A DNA stretch of 64,000 bases from Bradyrhizobium xenonodulans. Its GTDB lineage: Bacteria > Pseudomonadota > Alphaproteobacteria > Rhizobiales > Xanthobacteraceae. This document shows positions 46,322 through 53,880 of the stretch, one piece after another. The stretch's first letter is position 1. Every line of letters begins with the position of its first letter. The position numbers were made by a program, and so were the translations under genes. The DNA lies in contig NZ_CP089391.1 of NCBI RefSeq assembly GCF_027594865.1, positions 4,618,501-4,682,500 on the forward strand, given 5' to 3'. The notes beneath the pieces were generated by a model that saw only the letters and a list, made by a program, of their open reading frames with translations, did not search any database and had not been told where the DNA came from.

Positions 46322-47557
46322 TTTCGCCAGCGCGTTCTCCAGGAACCACGCCGCCGCCAACGCCATCGGATCGTTGCCGAAGCGCGCGATCACCTGCACG
46401 CCGATCGGCAAGCCGCCGACCTTCAGCACCGGCACGTTGACGCAAGGATTGCCCATCAGCGTCCATAGCCGGTTGTAGCGGGGGTCACCGGTGGAGGCGA
46501 GCTCCTTGGCCGGCGGCGTGCCCGGCGCCGAATAGGTCAGGAGCACATCGAAGCTCTCGAACAATTCGCTCATCTCGCGGCGGCCGCGCCGGGCGATCCG
46601 GCGCGCCTCGTCATAATCCTTCGGCGTCAGGCCGACCGTCGCGTCGAGGCTGGCGCGCAGCAGCGGCGCGATCTCGTCGTGTCGCTCGTCAAACTCCCAG
46701 GCGAGCGCGCGATGCGCCTCGAAATCCTGGATGATCGGGTGGATGCGCCAGGCCTCCTGCACCGACGCGGGAAGATCGATCGTCTTCACGCTGGCGCCGG
46801 CCTTCTCGGCTGCCTTGATCGCGGCTTGCAGCCCCTCCTCGGCCGCCGGCTCGACGGCGCCGGCAAACTCCTGCCTGACCACGGCGATGCGCGGCGACTT
46901 CGCGGGCGCGATGCCGGAGAATTCGCTGCGCCCTGTCATTCCTAAAAGTCCGCGCGCGAGATCCTCGGCGCGCGATCCGAACAGGCCGACGGTGTCGAGC
47001 GCCCACGAATAGCATTTGACGCCGACCGTTGGCAGCATTCGGAACGACGGCTTGATCGCAGCAGTCCCGCAATAGGCCGCCGGCCGGATCACCGAGCCGC
47101 CGGTCTGGGTGCCCAGCGCCAGCGGGATCATACCGGCGCCGACGGCAGCCGCCGAGCCCGAGGACGAGCCGCCCGGCGTATGGCCGAGATTGTGCGGATT
47201 GAGCGTCGCCGTCGGATCGCGCGAGGCGAACGCCGTGGTCGTGGTCTTGCCGATGATGGTCGCGCCTGCGCGCTTCAGCATCATCACCACGGGCGCATCG
47301 CTGCGCGGCTGCCAGCCGCGATAGATCTCCGAGCCCATCTCGGTCGGCATGTTGGCGGTGTCGATGATGTCCTTGATGCCGACCGCGATGCCGCGCAGCG
47401 GGCCGGAGGCTTGCGCTCTTGCGGATTTGTCATGACGGACGAAGGCGCGAACGTCCTTCTCTTTGGCCTCGATCGCCGCGTGCGACTGGGCGATGGCGTC
47501 ATCGGGCGAAAGCTCGCCCGCTTCGATGCGGCGCTGGAGGTCGGCGAGTGAGATCAT
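46313..47557 (-). CDS. Amidase signature family hydrolase
   Basis: The 414-residue enzyme has the Ser-cisSer-Lys triad: K62 in GIAVGIKD, S131 in TPGGSSSGSA and S155 in QTGGSVIRPA. It is shorter than GatA and lacks its tRNA-synthetase-related features, so it is a generic amidase of unknown substrate. The ATG at 47557 is preferred because the frame beyond it is antisense to dprA. It is divergent from dprA with 115 bp between. Confidence 0.85.
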   Translation of the reverse strand: MISLADLQRRIEAGELSPDDAIAQSHAAIEAKEKDVRAFVRHDKSARAQASGPLRGIAVGIKDIIDTANMPTEMGSEIYRGWQPRSDAPVVMMLKRAGATIIGKTTTTAFASRDPTATLNPHNLGHTPGGSSSGSAAAVGAGMIPLALGTQTGGSVIRPAAYCGTAAIKPSFRMLPTVGVKCYSWALDTVGLFGSRAEDLARGLLGMTGRSEFSGIAPAKSPRIAVVRQEFAGAVEPAAEEGLQAAIKAAEKAGASVKTIDLPASVQEAWRIHPIIQDFEAHRALAWEFDERHDEIAPLLRASLDATVGLTPKDYDEARRIARRGRREMSELFESFDVLLTYSAPGTPPAKELASTGDPRYNRLWTLMGNPCVNVPVLKVGGLPIGVQVIARFGNDPMALAAAWFLENALAKSG

Positions 47558-47672
47558 GGCAATACCCTTCTTATTGGCATCGCTTTTAGCATCGCGATGA
47601 GACCGCGCAAGCGCACGACCCTGTTGCGCAACGCCCTCAGGTTGTTCCATGCTGCTCCCACAAGGAGACGCC

Positions 47673-48791
47673 GTGGACGCCATCAATCCCAGCGTGGAGC
47701 TGACCGAGGCCGAGCGGATCGACCGCCTCCGGCTGATCCGGTCCGACAATGTCGGGCCGCGCACCTTCCGCTCGCTGGTCGATCATTTCGGCAGCCCGCG
47801 GGCGGCACTGGAGCGGCTGCCGGATCTCGCCCGCCGGGGCGGTGCGCAGCGGTCGGGCCGCATCTGCAGTGCGGATGAGGCCAAGGCCGAGCTCGCCGCG
47901 AGCCGCAAGTTCGGCATCATCTGGCGCGCGCCCGGCGAGGACGGCTATCCGGCGCGGCTGGCGATGATCGACGATGCGCCGCCGCTGCTCGCTGTCCGCG
48001 GCGACACCAAAACCCTGATGCGGCCGACGATCGCGATCGTCGGCTCGCGCAACGCCTCCGGTGCCGGGCTGAAATTTGCCGGTCAGCTCGCGCGCGAGCT
48101 TGGCGATGCCGGCTTCATCGTCATCTCCGGGCTCGCCCGCGGCGTCGATCAGGCCGCGCATCGTGCCAGCGTCGCAAGCGGCACGGTCGCCGTGCTCGCC
48201 GGCGGACACGATTGCATCTATCCGCCCGAGCACGGCGATCTGCTCACCGCGATCCTCGACCACGCGGGCGCTGCGATCTCGGAGATGCCGCTCGGCCACG
48301 AGCCGCGCGCCCGCGACTTTCCCCGCCGCAACCGGCTGATCTCGGGCGCCGCGCTCGGCGTGGTCGTGGTGGAGGCGGCGCACCGCTCTGGCTCGCTGAT
48401 CACCGCGCGCATGGCCGCCGAACAGGGCCGCGAGGTCTTTGCAGTGCCCGGCTCACCGCTCGATCCGCGCGCTGCCGGCACCAACGACCTGATCAAGCAG
48501 GGCGCGACGCTCGTCACCGAAGCTGCCGACATCGTCAACGCGGTTCAGCCGATCATGGAGCGGCCGCTGATGCATCCGGCGGGCGAGCCCGACAGCGAGC
48601 CGTTCGAGAGCGATCCGCAAGGCCACGACCGCGACCAGATCACCGGCCTGCTCGGCCCCGCCCCCATCTCAATCGACGATCTCGTGCGCATGTCCGGCGC
48701 CTCGCCTGCGATCGTGCGCACCGTGTTGCTGGAGCTGGAGTTGGCCGGCCGGCTCGAACGCCACGGCGGCGGATTGGTATCCTTACTCTAG
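47673..48791 (+). CDS. dprA: DNA processing protein DprA
   Basis: DprA binds incoming single-stranded DNA and loads RecA during transformation. The 372-residue product has an N-terminal helix-hairpin-like region ([25 protein letters not shown]), a Rossmann core ([31 protein letters not shown]), and a C-terminal winged-helix DML1-like domain. The GTG at 47673 has an AAGGAGA site 4-5 bp upstream and is preferred over the ATG at 47649. It is common even in bacteria not known to be competent. Confidence 0.93.
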   Translation: MDAINPSVELTEAERIDRLRLIRSDNVGPRTFRSLVDHFGSPRAALERLPDLARRGGAQRSGRICSADEAKAELAASRKFGIIWRAPGEDGYPARLAMIDDAPPLLAVRGDTKTLMRPTIAIVGSRNASGAGLKFAGQLARELGDAGFIVISGLARGVDQAAHRASVASGTVAVLAGGHDCIYPPEHGDLLTAILDHAGAAISEMPLGHEPRARDFPRRNRLISGAALGVVVVEAAHRSGSLITARMAAEQGREVFAVPGSPLDPRAAGTNDLIKQGATLVTEAADIVNAVQPIMERPLMHPAGEPDSEPFESDPQGHDRDQITGLLGPAPISIDDLVRMSGASPAIVRTVLLELELAGRLERHGGGLVSLL

Positions 48792-49198
48792 CTGCTATTG
48801 CGCTCGTCGAAGCGCGTCCGCGCCGACGCGATCTGTTCCTGATGCATGATCGCCCACTCGCCGAGCGCCTTCACCGGCTGCTGGAGACCGCGGCCGAGAT
48901 CGGTCAGCTCATAGTCCACACGCGGCGGAATGGTGGGAAAGATGGTGCGCGTGACGAGGCCGTCGCGCTCCAGCCCGCGCAGCGTCAGGGTCAGCATCCG
49001 CTGCGAGATGCCGTTGATCATGCGCTTCAGCTCGTTGAAGCGCTTTGGCCCGTCACTCAGCTTCATGATCACGAACACACTCCATTTGTCCCCGACCCGG
49101 GCGAGGATCGAGGCGACGCCGCGGCAATCGGCATGGTCAGGGTGCGGCGCCTGCAAGGCAGGCAATTCGCTGTGTGTCGGTTCCAAAGATGTGCCCAT
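48788..49198 (-). CDS. HxlR family transcriptional regulator, first copy
   Basis: The 136-residue product has the HxlR winged helix: C25 in [62 protein letters not shown]. The single conserved Cys before helix 1 is the site through which some HxlR proteins sense electrophiles or oxidants. It is divergent from an azoreductase gene, with 83 bp between, and probably represses it. Its 3' end overlaps dprA by 4 bp. Confidence 0.88.
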   Translation of the reverse strand: MGTSLEPTHSELPALQAPHPDHADCRGVASILARVGDKWSVFVIMKLSDGPKRFNELKRMINGISQRMLTLTLRGLERDGLVTRTIFPTIPPRVDYELTDLGRGLQQPVKALGEWAIMHQEQIASARTRFDERNSS

Positions 49199-49249
49199 GG
49201 CTCAAAAAAGTGCGTTCTTGCGGGGATTTCTATAGTCACTCATGTAGCT

Positions 49250-49270
49250 CTGGTTACAAACATATACCAG
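49250..49270. promoter_or_regulatory. Candidate HxlR operator upstream of the azoreductase
   Basis: CTGGT (49250-49254) and ACCAG (49266-49270) form an inverted repeat around TACAAACATAT, just 11 bp before the azoreductase ATG and within the divergent gap. The arms are only 5 bp, so this is tentative. Confidence 0.35.
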
Positions 49271-49281
49271 GGTGATCCCAA

Positions 49282-49890
49282 ATGAAACTCCTCCATATCG
49301 ACTCCAGCGTGCTCGGCCCCCACTCCGTCTCCAGGCAGGTTTCCGCCGCCATCGTCGACCGGCTGCGGCAGGCAACGCCGTCGCTCGACGTGACCTATCG
49401 CGACCTGACCCAGACCCCGCTTGCCCATCTCTCCGGATCGCATCTGGCGGCCGCACAGGGCGCGCCCGCCCCGGCGGAGCTCGGACCTGACCTTGCCGCG
49501 AGCGCGGCCGCGCTGGACGAGTTCCTGGCCGCCGACGTCGTCGTGATCGGCGCCCCCATGTACAATTTCACCATTCCGAGCCAGCTCAAGGCGTGGATCG
49601 ACCGCATCCTGGTGGCGGGAAAGACATTTAAATACGGCGCGGCCGGCCCTGAAGGGCTTGCCGGCGGCAAGCGTGTGATCGTGGCGATCTCACGCGGGGG
49701 CTATTACGGCGCGGAGACGCCATACGCAGCCGGCGAACATCTCGAAAGCTATTTGCGTTGGGTGTTCGGCTTCATGGGCATCACTGGCCTCGAATTCATC
49801 CCAGCCGACGGCATCCAGGTCGGACCGGATCACCGCGAGAAAGCGCTGGCCGGCGCGCTTCAGGCGGCAACCGACCTGCGGGCGGCGTAA
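49282..49890 (+). CDS. azoR: FMN-dependent NADH-azoreductase
   Basis: AzoR reduces azo bonds and quinones with NADH using FMN. The 202-residue flavodoxin-like product begins [21 protein letters not shown], the FMN phosphate loop, followed by [32 protein letters not shown] and ISRGGYYG, the AzoR hallmarks. It is paired with an HxlR regulator, a common arrangement for electrophile-inducible reductases (AzoR1 and YodB in Bacillus subtilis are an example). Confidence 0.93.
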   Translation: MKLLHIDSSVLGPHSVSRQVSAAIVDRLRQATPSLDVTYRDLTQTPLAHLSGSHLAAAQGAPAPAELGPDLAASAAALDEFLAADVVVIGAPMYNFTIPSQLKAWIDRILVAGKTFKYGAAGPEGLAGGKRVIVAISRGGYYGAETPYAAGEHLESYLRWVFGFMGITGLEFIPADGIQVGPDHREKALAGALQAATDLRAA

Positions 49891-49905
49891 GGCTCACTGC
49901 GACGA

Positions 49906-49934
49906 CAGCCGCTGCCGGACTCCGGCGGCGGCTG
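49906..49934. terminator. Hairpin between azoR and convergent small gene
   Basis: CAGCCGCTGCCGG (49906-49918) pairs with CCGGCGGCGGCTG (49922-49934), 12 of 13 positions, with a 3-nt loop. It lies 16 bp after the azoR stop and 15 bp before the convergent stop, so it could serve both. Confidence 0.55.
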
Positions 49935-49948
49935 ATCGATCGAGCGCG

Positions 49949-50131
49949 TTAAAACCAGGCGCCCTGCATTCCCAGAATGACGGCAATGAGCGAAACAAAC
50001 AGGCCGATGCCGGCGAAAATGGCCACCCCGATGAATTCGGAGATGTCCGAGCGTTTGGCGGGAATGGCGGAACGTTCGACGTAAATACGCGGTGCTGAAA
50101 TCGACGAAAAAATGCGAGCTGCTTTTGGCAT
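49949..50131 (-). CDS. Small single-span membrane protein
   Basis: The 60-residue product has a basic N-terminal half (PKAARIFSSISAPRIYVERSAIPAKRSD) and one C-terminal hydrophobic span (FIGVAIFAGIGLFVSLIAVILGM). The ATG at 50131 has an AGGGAGC site and is preferred over a GTG one codon earlier. It resembles small inner-membrane proteins of no known function and has no clear partner here. Confidence 0.6.
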   Translation of the reverse strand: MPKAARIFSSISAPRIYVERSAIPAKRSDISEFIGVAIFAGIGLFVSLIAVILGMQGAWF

Positions 50132-50309
50132 CACGGGCTCCCTGAAAAATGAGTCTTATGACCCCCTGCCCGTAAAAATGTCTGTGCAGCAGATGCGAAG
50201 GTTCAACGCCTCACGGAAGGTTCAGAGAAATACAGCTCGCGAGGTGTAGGAACCGGCCGGCGCAACCGCTTGCCGCGGCGCCGACCGATTCAATTTTCGA
50301 CAGAGTTGA

Positions 50310-51083
50310 TCAGCCGCGATAGATCGGCGCGCCGCTCGGCGAGGCCACCGCGCCGCCGTCGACGAAGATCTCCTGTCCCTGCACATGCGCGGAATCATCC
50401 GAGGCAAGAAACAATACCGTCTTCGCAATGTGATCGGGTTCACCGATGCGGCCGAGCGGCGTCGACAACGCGATGCGCGTCTCGAACGCCTTCTCGGCTT
50501 CCGGCGTTGCGACCGCCGCGCCCCAGATCGGGGTACGGATCGCACCGGGCGCGACCACGTTGACGCGGATACCGCGCGGCGACAGCTCAGATGCCATGAT
50601 CCGCGCCATCGCGCGCACGCCGGCCTTCGCGGCACCGTAAGCCGAGTAACCGGGAATGCCGAGCACGGAGATCACCGAGCCGTTGAGGATGATCGAGGAA
50701 TTGTCGTTGAGATAGGGCAGCGCGGACTGAACGGTGAAGAACACGCCCGTGAGGTTGGTGCTGATGACCTTCTCGAAAACATCCAGCGTTGCCGAGCCGA
50801 GCGGCGTGCCGCCGGGAATGCCGGCATTGGCGAACACGATGTCGAACTTGCCGAATTTTTCAGCGCCCTGCTTGATCGCGGCTTCCGTCGCGGCGATGTC
50901 GGTGGCATCGGCGGCGAGCGCGAGTGCATTCGGGCCGAGCTCCTTGCCGGCCGCCGCCAGCGTCTCCTTGTTGCGCCCGGTGATCACCACCTTCGCGCCC
51001 TCGGCCACGAACAATTTTGCCGTCGCCAGGCCAATGCCGCTGTTGCCGCCCGTAATCAGGGCCGTCTTGCCTTGAAGTCTCAT
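50310..51083 (-). CDS. SDR family oxidoreductase
   Basis: The 257-residue short-chain dehydrogenase has the NAD(P) motif TGGNSGIG near residues 11-18, FANAG, the serine N-GS-x-I segment and the catalytic Y-x-x-x-K in YSAYGAAKAG. An Arg in VITGRNKE after beta-2 hints at NADP preference. The substrate is unknown. It is divergent from an HxlR regulator across a strong inverted repeat, so it is probably the regulator's target. Confidence 0.88.
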   Translation of the reverse strand: MRLQGKTALITGGNSGIGLATAKLFVAEGAKVVITGRNKETLAAAGKELGPNALALAADATDIAATEAAIKQGAEKFGKFDIVFANAGIPGGTPLGSATLDVFEKVISTNLTGVFFTVQSALPYLNDNSSIILNGSVISVLGIPGYSAYGAAKAGVRAMARIMASELSPRGIRVNVVAPGAIRTPIWGAAVATPEAEKAFETRIALSTPLGRIGEPDHIAKTVLFLASDDSAHVQGQEIFVDGGAVASPSGAPIYRG

Positions 51084-51094
51084 GCTCGCCTCCA

Positions 51095-51153
51095 GTGGTT
51101 GCATAATGAAACTAAGTTGCCATCTAGGGCATACGGTTTTATGATGCAACCAC
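51095..51153. promoter_or_regulatory. Large inverted-repeat operator between SDR and HxlR genes
   Basis: GTGGTTGCATAATGAAAC (51095-51112) and GTTTTATGATGCAACCAC (51136-51153) are inverted copies matching at 16 of 18 positions, 23 bp apart. The pair fills the gap between the divergent genes, right where both promoters must lie. This is the strongest operator candidate in the window. Binding by the HxlR protein is inferred. Confidence 0.7.
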
Positions 51154-51203
51154 ACAAGCGCGTGATGGATGTCAAAACGCACGACGTGACGGGACGAAGG
51201 ACG

Positions 51204-51671
51204 ATGGTGAAACGAACGAGCTTTGAGGGCGATGCCTGCCCGATCGCGCGCGCGCTGGAGGCGATCGGCGATTGGTGGTCGCTGCTGATCATCCGCGAGG
51301 CGCTGTTCGGCCTGCGCCGCTTCGGCGAGTTTCAGAGCAAGCTCGGCATGGCCAAGAACATTTTATCCGTGCGCCTGCGTGCTCTGGTCGATCACGGCAT
51401 TCTGACAACCGCTCCCGCCTCCGACGGCAGCGCTTACCAGGAATATGTGCTGACGCCGAAAGGCCGCGGCACCTTCCCGATCCTGGTGGCGCTCCGGCAA
51501 TGGAGCGAGGCGTTCGACGATCACCCCGAAGAGATCGCGACCATTCTGGTCGATCGCGAGAAAGGTCGTCCCGTAAAGAAGCTCGAAATGCACGCCGAGG
51601 ACGGCCGCCTGCTCACCCCCGCGGACACCACGCTGAAGCCGCGACCGGCACCGCGACGGCGGTCGGCTTGA
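51204..51671 (+). CDS. HxlR family transcriptional regulator, second copy
   Basis: The 155-residue product has the conserved Cys at the start of the domain (DACPIARALEAIGDWWSLLIIREALFGLRRFGEFQSKLGMAKNILSVRLRALVDHGILTT) and a longer C-terminal tail than the first copy. The ATG at 51204 has GAAGG about 8 bp upstream; earlier in-frame ATGs at 51141 and 51165 are possible but would start inside or beside the operator. It probably represses the divergent SDR gene and itself. Confidence 0.87.
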   Translation: MVKRTSFEGDACPIARALEAIGDWWSLLIIREALFGLRRFGEFQSKLGMAKNILSVRLRALVDHGILTTAPASDGSAYQEYVLTPKGRGTFPILVALRQWSEAFDDHPEEIATILVDREKGRPVKKLEMHAEDGRLLTPADTTLKPRPAPRRRSA

Positions 51672-51682
51672 ACGCGACGCGC

Positions 51683-51738
51683 TGCCACCCCGTCGTCGTT
51701 GCAAGGAGCCCTTGCGACGAAGCAATGACGGTGTGGTG
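51683..51738. repeat. Dispersed repeat remnant
   Basis: CCACCCCGTC ... TTGCAAGGAGCCCTTGCGACGAAGCAATGACGGTGTGGTGG has the GCAAGGAG/GCGACGAAGCAAT core of a repeat family common in bradyrhizobia, with CCAC...GTGG ends and a TTGCAAGG/CCTTGCGA stem. Confidence 0.45.
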
Positions 51739-51798
51739 GGACTTGTGCAAAATCTCGACGACGTCAAAGATGGCCAGGCATCCGAAAGTGGCGCCACC

Positions 51799-52353
51799 AT
51801 GCCCCTGCTCGCCGTCGTCTACTTCTCCATCTCCGGCACCACCGAGAAGCTGGCGCATGCGTTGGCGCGCGGCGCGGCTGGGATGACAGAGATCGTACTT
51901 TGTCGGATCATGGGCGACGATATCGTGTCGGGCCGTTTCCAGAATGAGGGCTTGCTGGAGACGCTGGACGGCGCCGACGCCGTCGCGTTTGGCAGCCCGA
52001 CCTACATGGGCGGACCAGCGGCCCAGTTCAAAGCTTTTGCGGACGCTTCGAGCGACAGATGGAGCAAGCAAGCCTGGGCCAACAAGATCGCAGCCGGGTT
52101 CACCACGGGTGCCTGTGCAAGCGGCGATCAACTGCACACATTGAGCTATTTTTCCATTCTGGCCGCGCAGCACGGCATGCTCTGGTGCGGGCTGGATATT
52201 CCGGGCGGGGAGGATCCGAGCGGCCGGAATCGTTTAGGCAGCCAGCTTGGCCTGGCGACACACTTGGTCGACGCCTCGTTACCGCAGAGCGACCTCAGCA
52301 CGGCCGAATATCTCGGCCAGCGATTGGCCAAAATGGCGAGCCGTAACGGCTAA
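51799..52353 (+). CDS. Flavodoxin-like NAD(P)H-quinone reductase family protein
   Basis: The 184-residue product has the flavodoxin FMN loop VVYFSISGTTEKLAHAL near the N-terminus, then AVAFGSPTYMGGPAAQFKAFAD and AAGFTTGACASGDQLHTLSYFSILAAQHGMLWCGL. This is WrbA-like in layout. It probably binds FMN and reduces quinones. No Shine-Dalgarno is seen before the ATG at 51799; a frame from 51712 overlaps a repeat and is less likely. No clear operon partner. Confidence 0.82.
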   Translation: MPLLAVVYFSISGTTEKLAHALARGAAGMTEIVLCRIMGDDIVSGRFQNEGLLETLDGADAVAFGSPTYMGGPAAQFKAFADASSDRWSKQAWANKIAAGFTTGACASGDQLHTLSYFSILAAQHGMLWCGLDIPGGEDPSGRNRLGSQLGLATHLVDASLPQSDLSTAEYLGQRLAKMASRNG

Positions 52354-52443
52354 CCGCACCGTCACCCCTGAGGCGCCGGAGCGAAGCGGGTGCCTCGACG
52401 AGCGACGGCAAAGCCGGCGCATCGGTCGATAGGACCATGCATC

Positions 52444-53166
52444 TCAGGTAAACACGAAGGTCTCGAGAACGATGCGTTCGACGGGATCGTAGTAAAGCAG
52501 GATGCTGTCTGCACCGGAGGCGCGGTAGTGCCAGCCGGGCACATCCGCAATGAACCGATAGGATCGTCCATCGCGCGTCATCGGGGCTGCATCCCCGTCG
52601 ACGTAGGTGAACGCGGACCCCTCGACATCTTCCCAAATCAAGTTGCCGACCTCTGGGATGCCGCCGAGTTGCGACAGCGCTGCTACCGGCGTTGGTTCTT
52701 GCCCGCCGTCGACCCGACACACCTGGCCCGACCTGGCAAAAGCGGCCTTGCTCGCCGAAAAACTCGAATGCTGCTCATCGTAATGGTCCCGGAGATATCC
52801 CTTGACCCCTTCCCCACCGGCCGCCTCGGCTTCAAAGAACCGAAAATCGCCCAGCAGCTCGTAGCGATCGTCTGTGCCGACGCGGAAGGCGATCCAGTTC
52901 GGTTGCAGGTAAGGGCCCCAATACGCCTTGCTGCGGTCGCCGATGCATCCATCATACGGCTCGATCGGGCTGACAAGATGGACCCACCCCGAGAGGCCGG
53001 GATCGATCGCTGGGAGCTGGATGGACACGAGCGGATGGAGAACGCGTTGATATCTGGCGACCGGTTCCACGAAAACCGCGTCCGACTTAGGAAACGCCTT
53101 CAGAAATGGCTGGGGCAGGAAGATGTCTTGCACGAAGCCCTCCTCGCTTTTGGTCCCGGGGACCAT
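52444..53166 (-). CDS. Hypothetical protein
   Basis: The 240-residue protein has no signal peptide or membrane span. Segments such as IAFRVGTDDRYELLGDFRFFEAEAAGGEGVKGYLRDHYDE and ALSQLGGIPEVGNLIWEDVEG suggest a globular alpha/beta protein, somewhat like YwqG/DUF1963 proteins in tone, but I cannot support that. It ends with a beta-rich FIADVPGWHYRASGADSILLYYDP. No partner is evident; it is flanked by repeat remnants. No Shine-Dalgarno precedes the ATG. Confidence 0.7.
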   Translation of the reverse strand: MVPGTKSEEGFVQDIFLPQPFLKAFPKSDAVFVEPVARYQRVLHPLVSIQLPAIDPGLSGWVHLVSPIEPYDGCIGDRSKAYWGPYLQPNWIAFRVGTDDRYELLGDFRFFEAEAAGGEGVKGYLRDHYDEQHSSFSASKAAFARSGQVCRVDGGQEPTPVAALSQLGGIPEVGNLIWEDVEGSAFTYVDGDAAPMTRDGRSYRFIADVPGWHYRASGADSILLYYDPVERIVLETFVFT

Positions 53167-53298
53167 GGCGCGACGCTCGCGAGAGCAAATGGCTGGCCCT
53201 CAGCGATATTCTCCAGTTGCACCATAAAGACGTTGTGACAGTGGCGGCATTCGCTGCGCTCGCAACGATAGGAGTTAGAGCAGCGCCCACGGAACTCC

Positions 53299-53399
53299 CC
53301 GTCACCCCCGCGAAACGGCGAAGCCGTTGTCGCTGGAGGTGCTCGCCTCTTCGGCGAGCCTCGGAGGGCGACGGAACTGATCTCAGGATGACGGGGCTG
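53299..53399. repeat. Degenerate dispersed repeat
   Basis: CCGTCACCCCCGCGAAACGG ... GTGCTCGCCTCTTCGGCGAGCCTCGGAGGGCGACGG ... CTCAGGATGACGG contains a GCTCGCC/GGCGAGC hairpin flanked by GTCA and TGAC ends, the layout of a common bradyrhizobial extragenic repeat, here decayed. Confidence 0.4.
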
Positions 53400-53414
53400 A
53401 TAAAGGCGCAAGCC

Positions 53415-53654
53415 TCACGACAGCTTGCGCCTGCTCCGCAGCCTCAAATGCTCGTCGGCCTCAAGCTTGGTCATGCCCAACAGGTAGTGCAACACATCGA
53501 GCTTGTGGCGCTCGGCGAGCTTGCGCAACGCCCCAACCTGCTCGGCGATGAAGGCGACGGCCTCATCGACCCCGCCCTCCCCGGGTTCCTCGTTGCGCGA
53601 ACTCCCTCGCGCACCTGATGCGGCGCGCGCTTGTTTCTTTCCCGGCCTCGTCAC
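53415..53654 (-). CDS. Small conserved hypothetical protein
   Basis: The 79-residue product has a basic, disordered N-terminus and a helical end: VDEAVAFIAEQVGALRKLAERHKLDVLHYLLGMTKLEADEHLRLRSRRKLS. The helical part looks conserved in bradyrhizobia by my recollection. The start is GTG; an internal start is possible. It is divergent from topA. The function is unknown. Confidence 0.65.
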   Translation of the reverse strand: MTRPGKKQARAASGARGSSRNEEPGEGGVDEAVAFIAEQVGALRKLAERHKLDVLHYLLGMTKLEADEHLRLRSRRKLS

Positions 53655-53758
53655 CAGACCCCACCCGAATCCATGCCCGAGGGAACTTTACGCCGACACC
53701 GGCCACAACTCAAAGGTGGTATTTCGCAACTTTCGCGATATGAAACTTTTCCCATCCG

Positions 53759-53833
53759 GGGGGCTTTCAACAGCCCCCGATTTGACAGCGGGGGCCTCAC
53801 CACCCATGTTCGGGTCGAAAGGGCCGACCCGAA
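53759..53833 (+). promoter_or_regulatory. Two stem-loops in the topA leader
   Basis: GGGGGCT (53759-53765) pairs with AGCCCCC (53772-53778), and TTCGGGTC (53809-53816) pairs with GACCCGAA (53826-53833). Both are perfect and end 48 bp before the topA ATG. They could be a leader attenuator or a terminator for upstream transcripts. The role is inferred. Confidence 0.4.
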
Positions 53834-53880
53834 TCTCATCGAATTCGGCCCGGATTTTCCCCGTAAGTTACTGGAACTAC

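Noticed and set aside
53100..53411. A 103-codon frame upstream of the 240-residue hypothetical gene on the minus strand
   Set aside because: It crosses a repeat remnant, overlaps the start of the better-supported gene in another frame, and has no ribosome site or domain.
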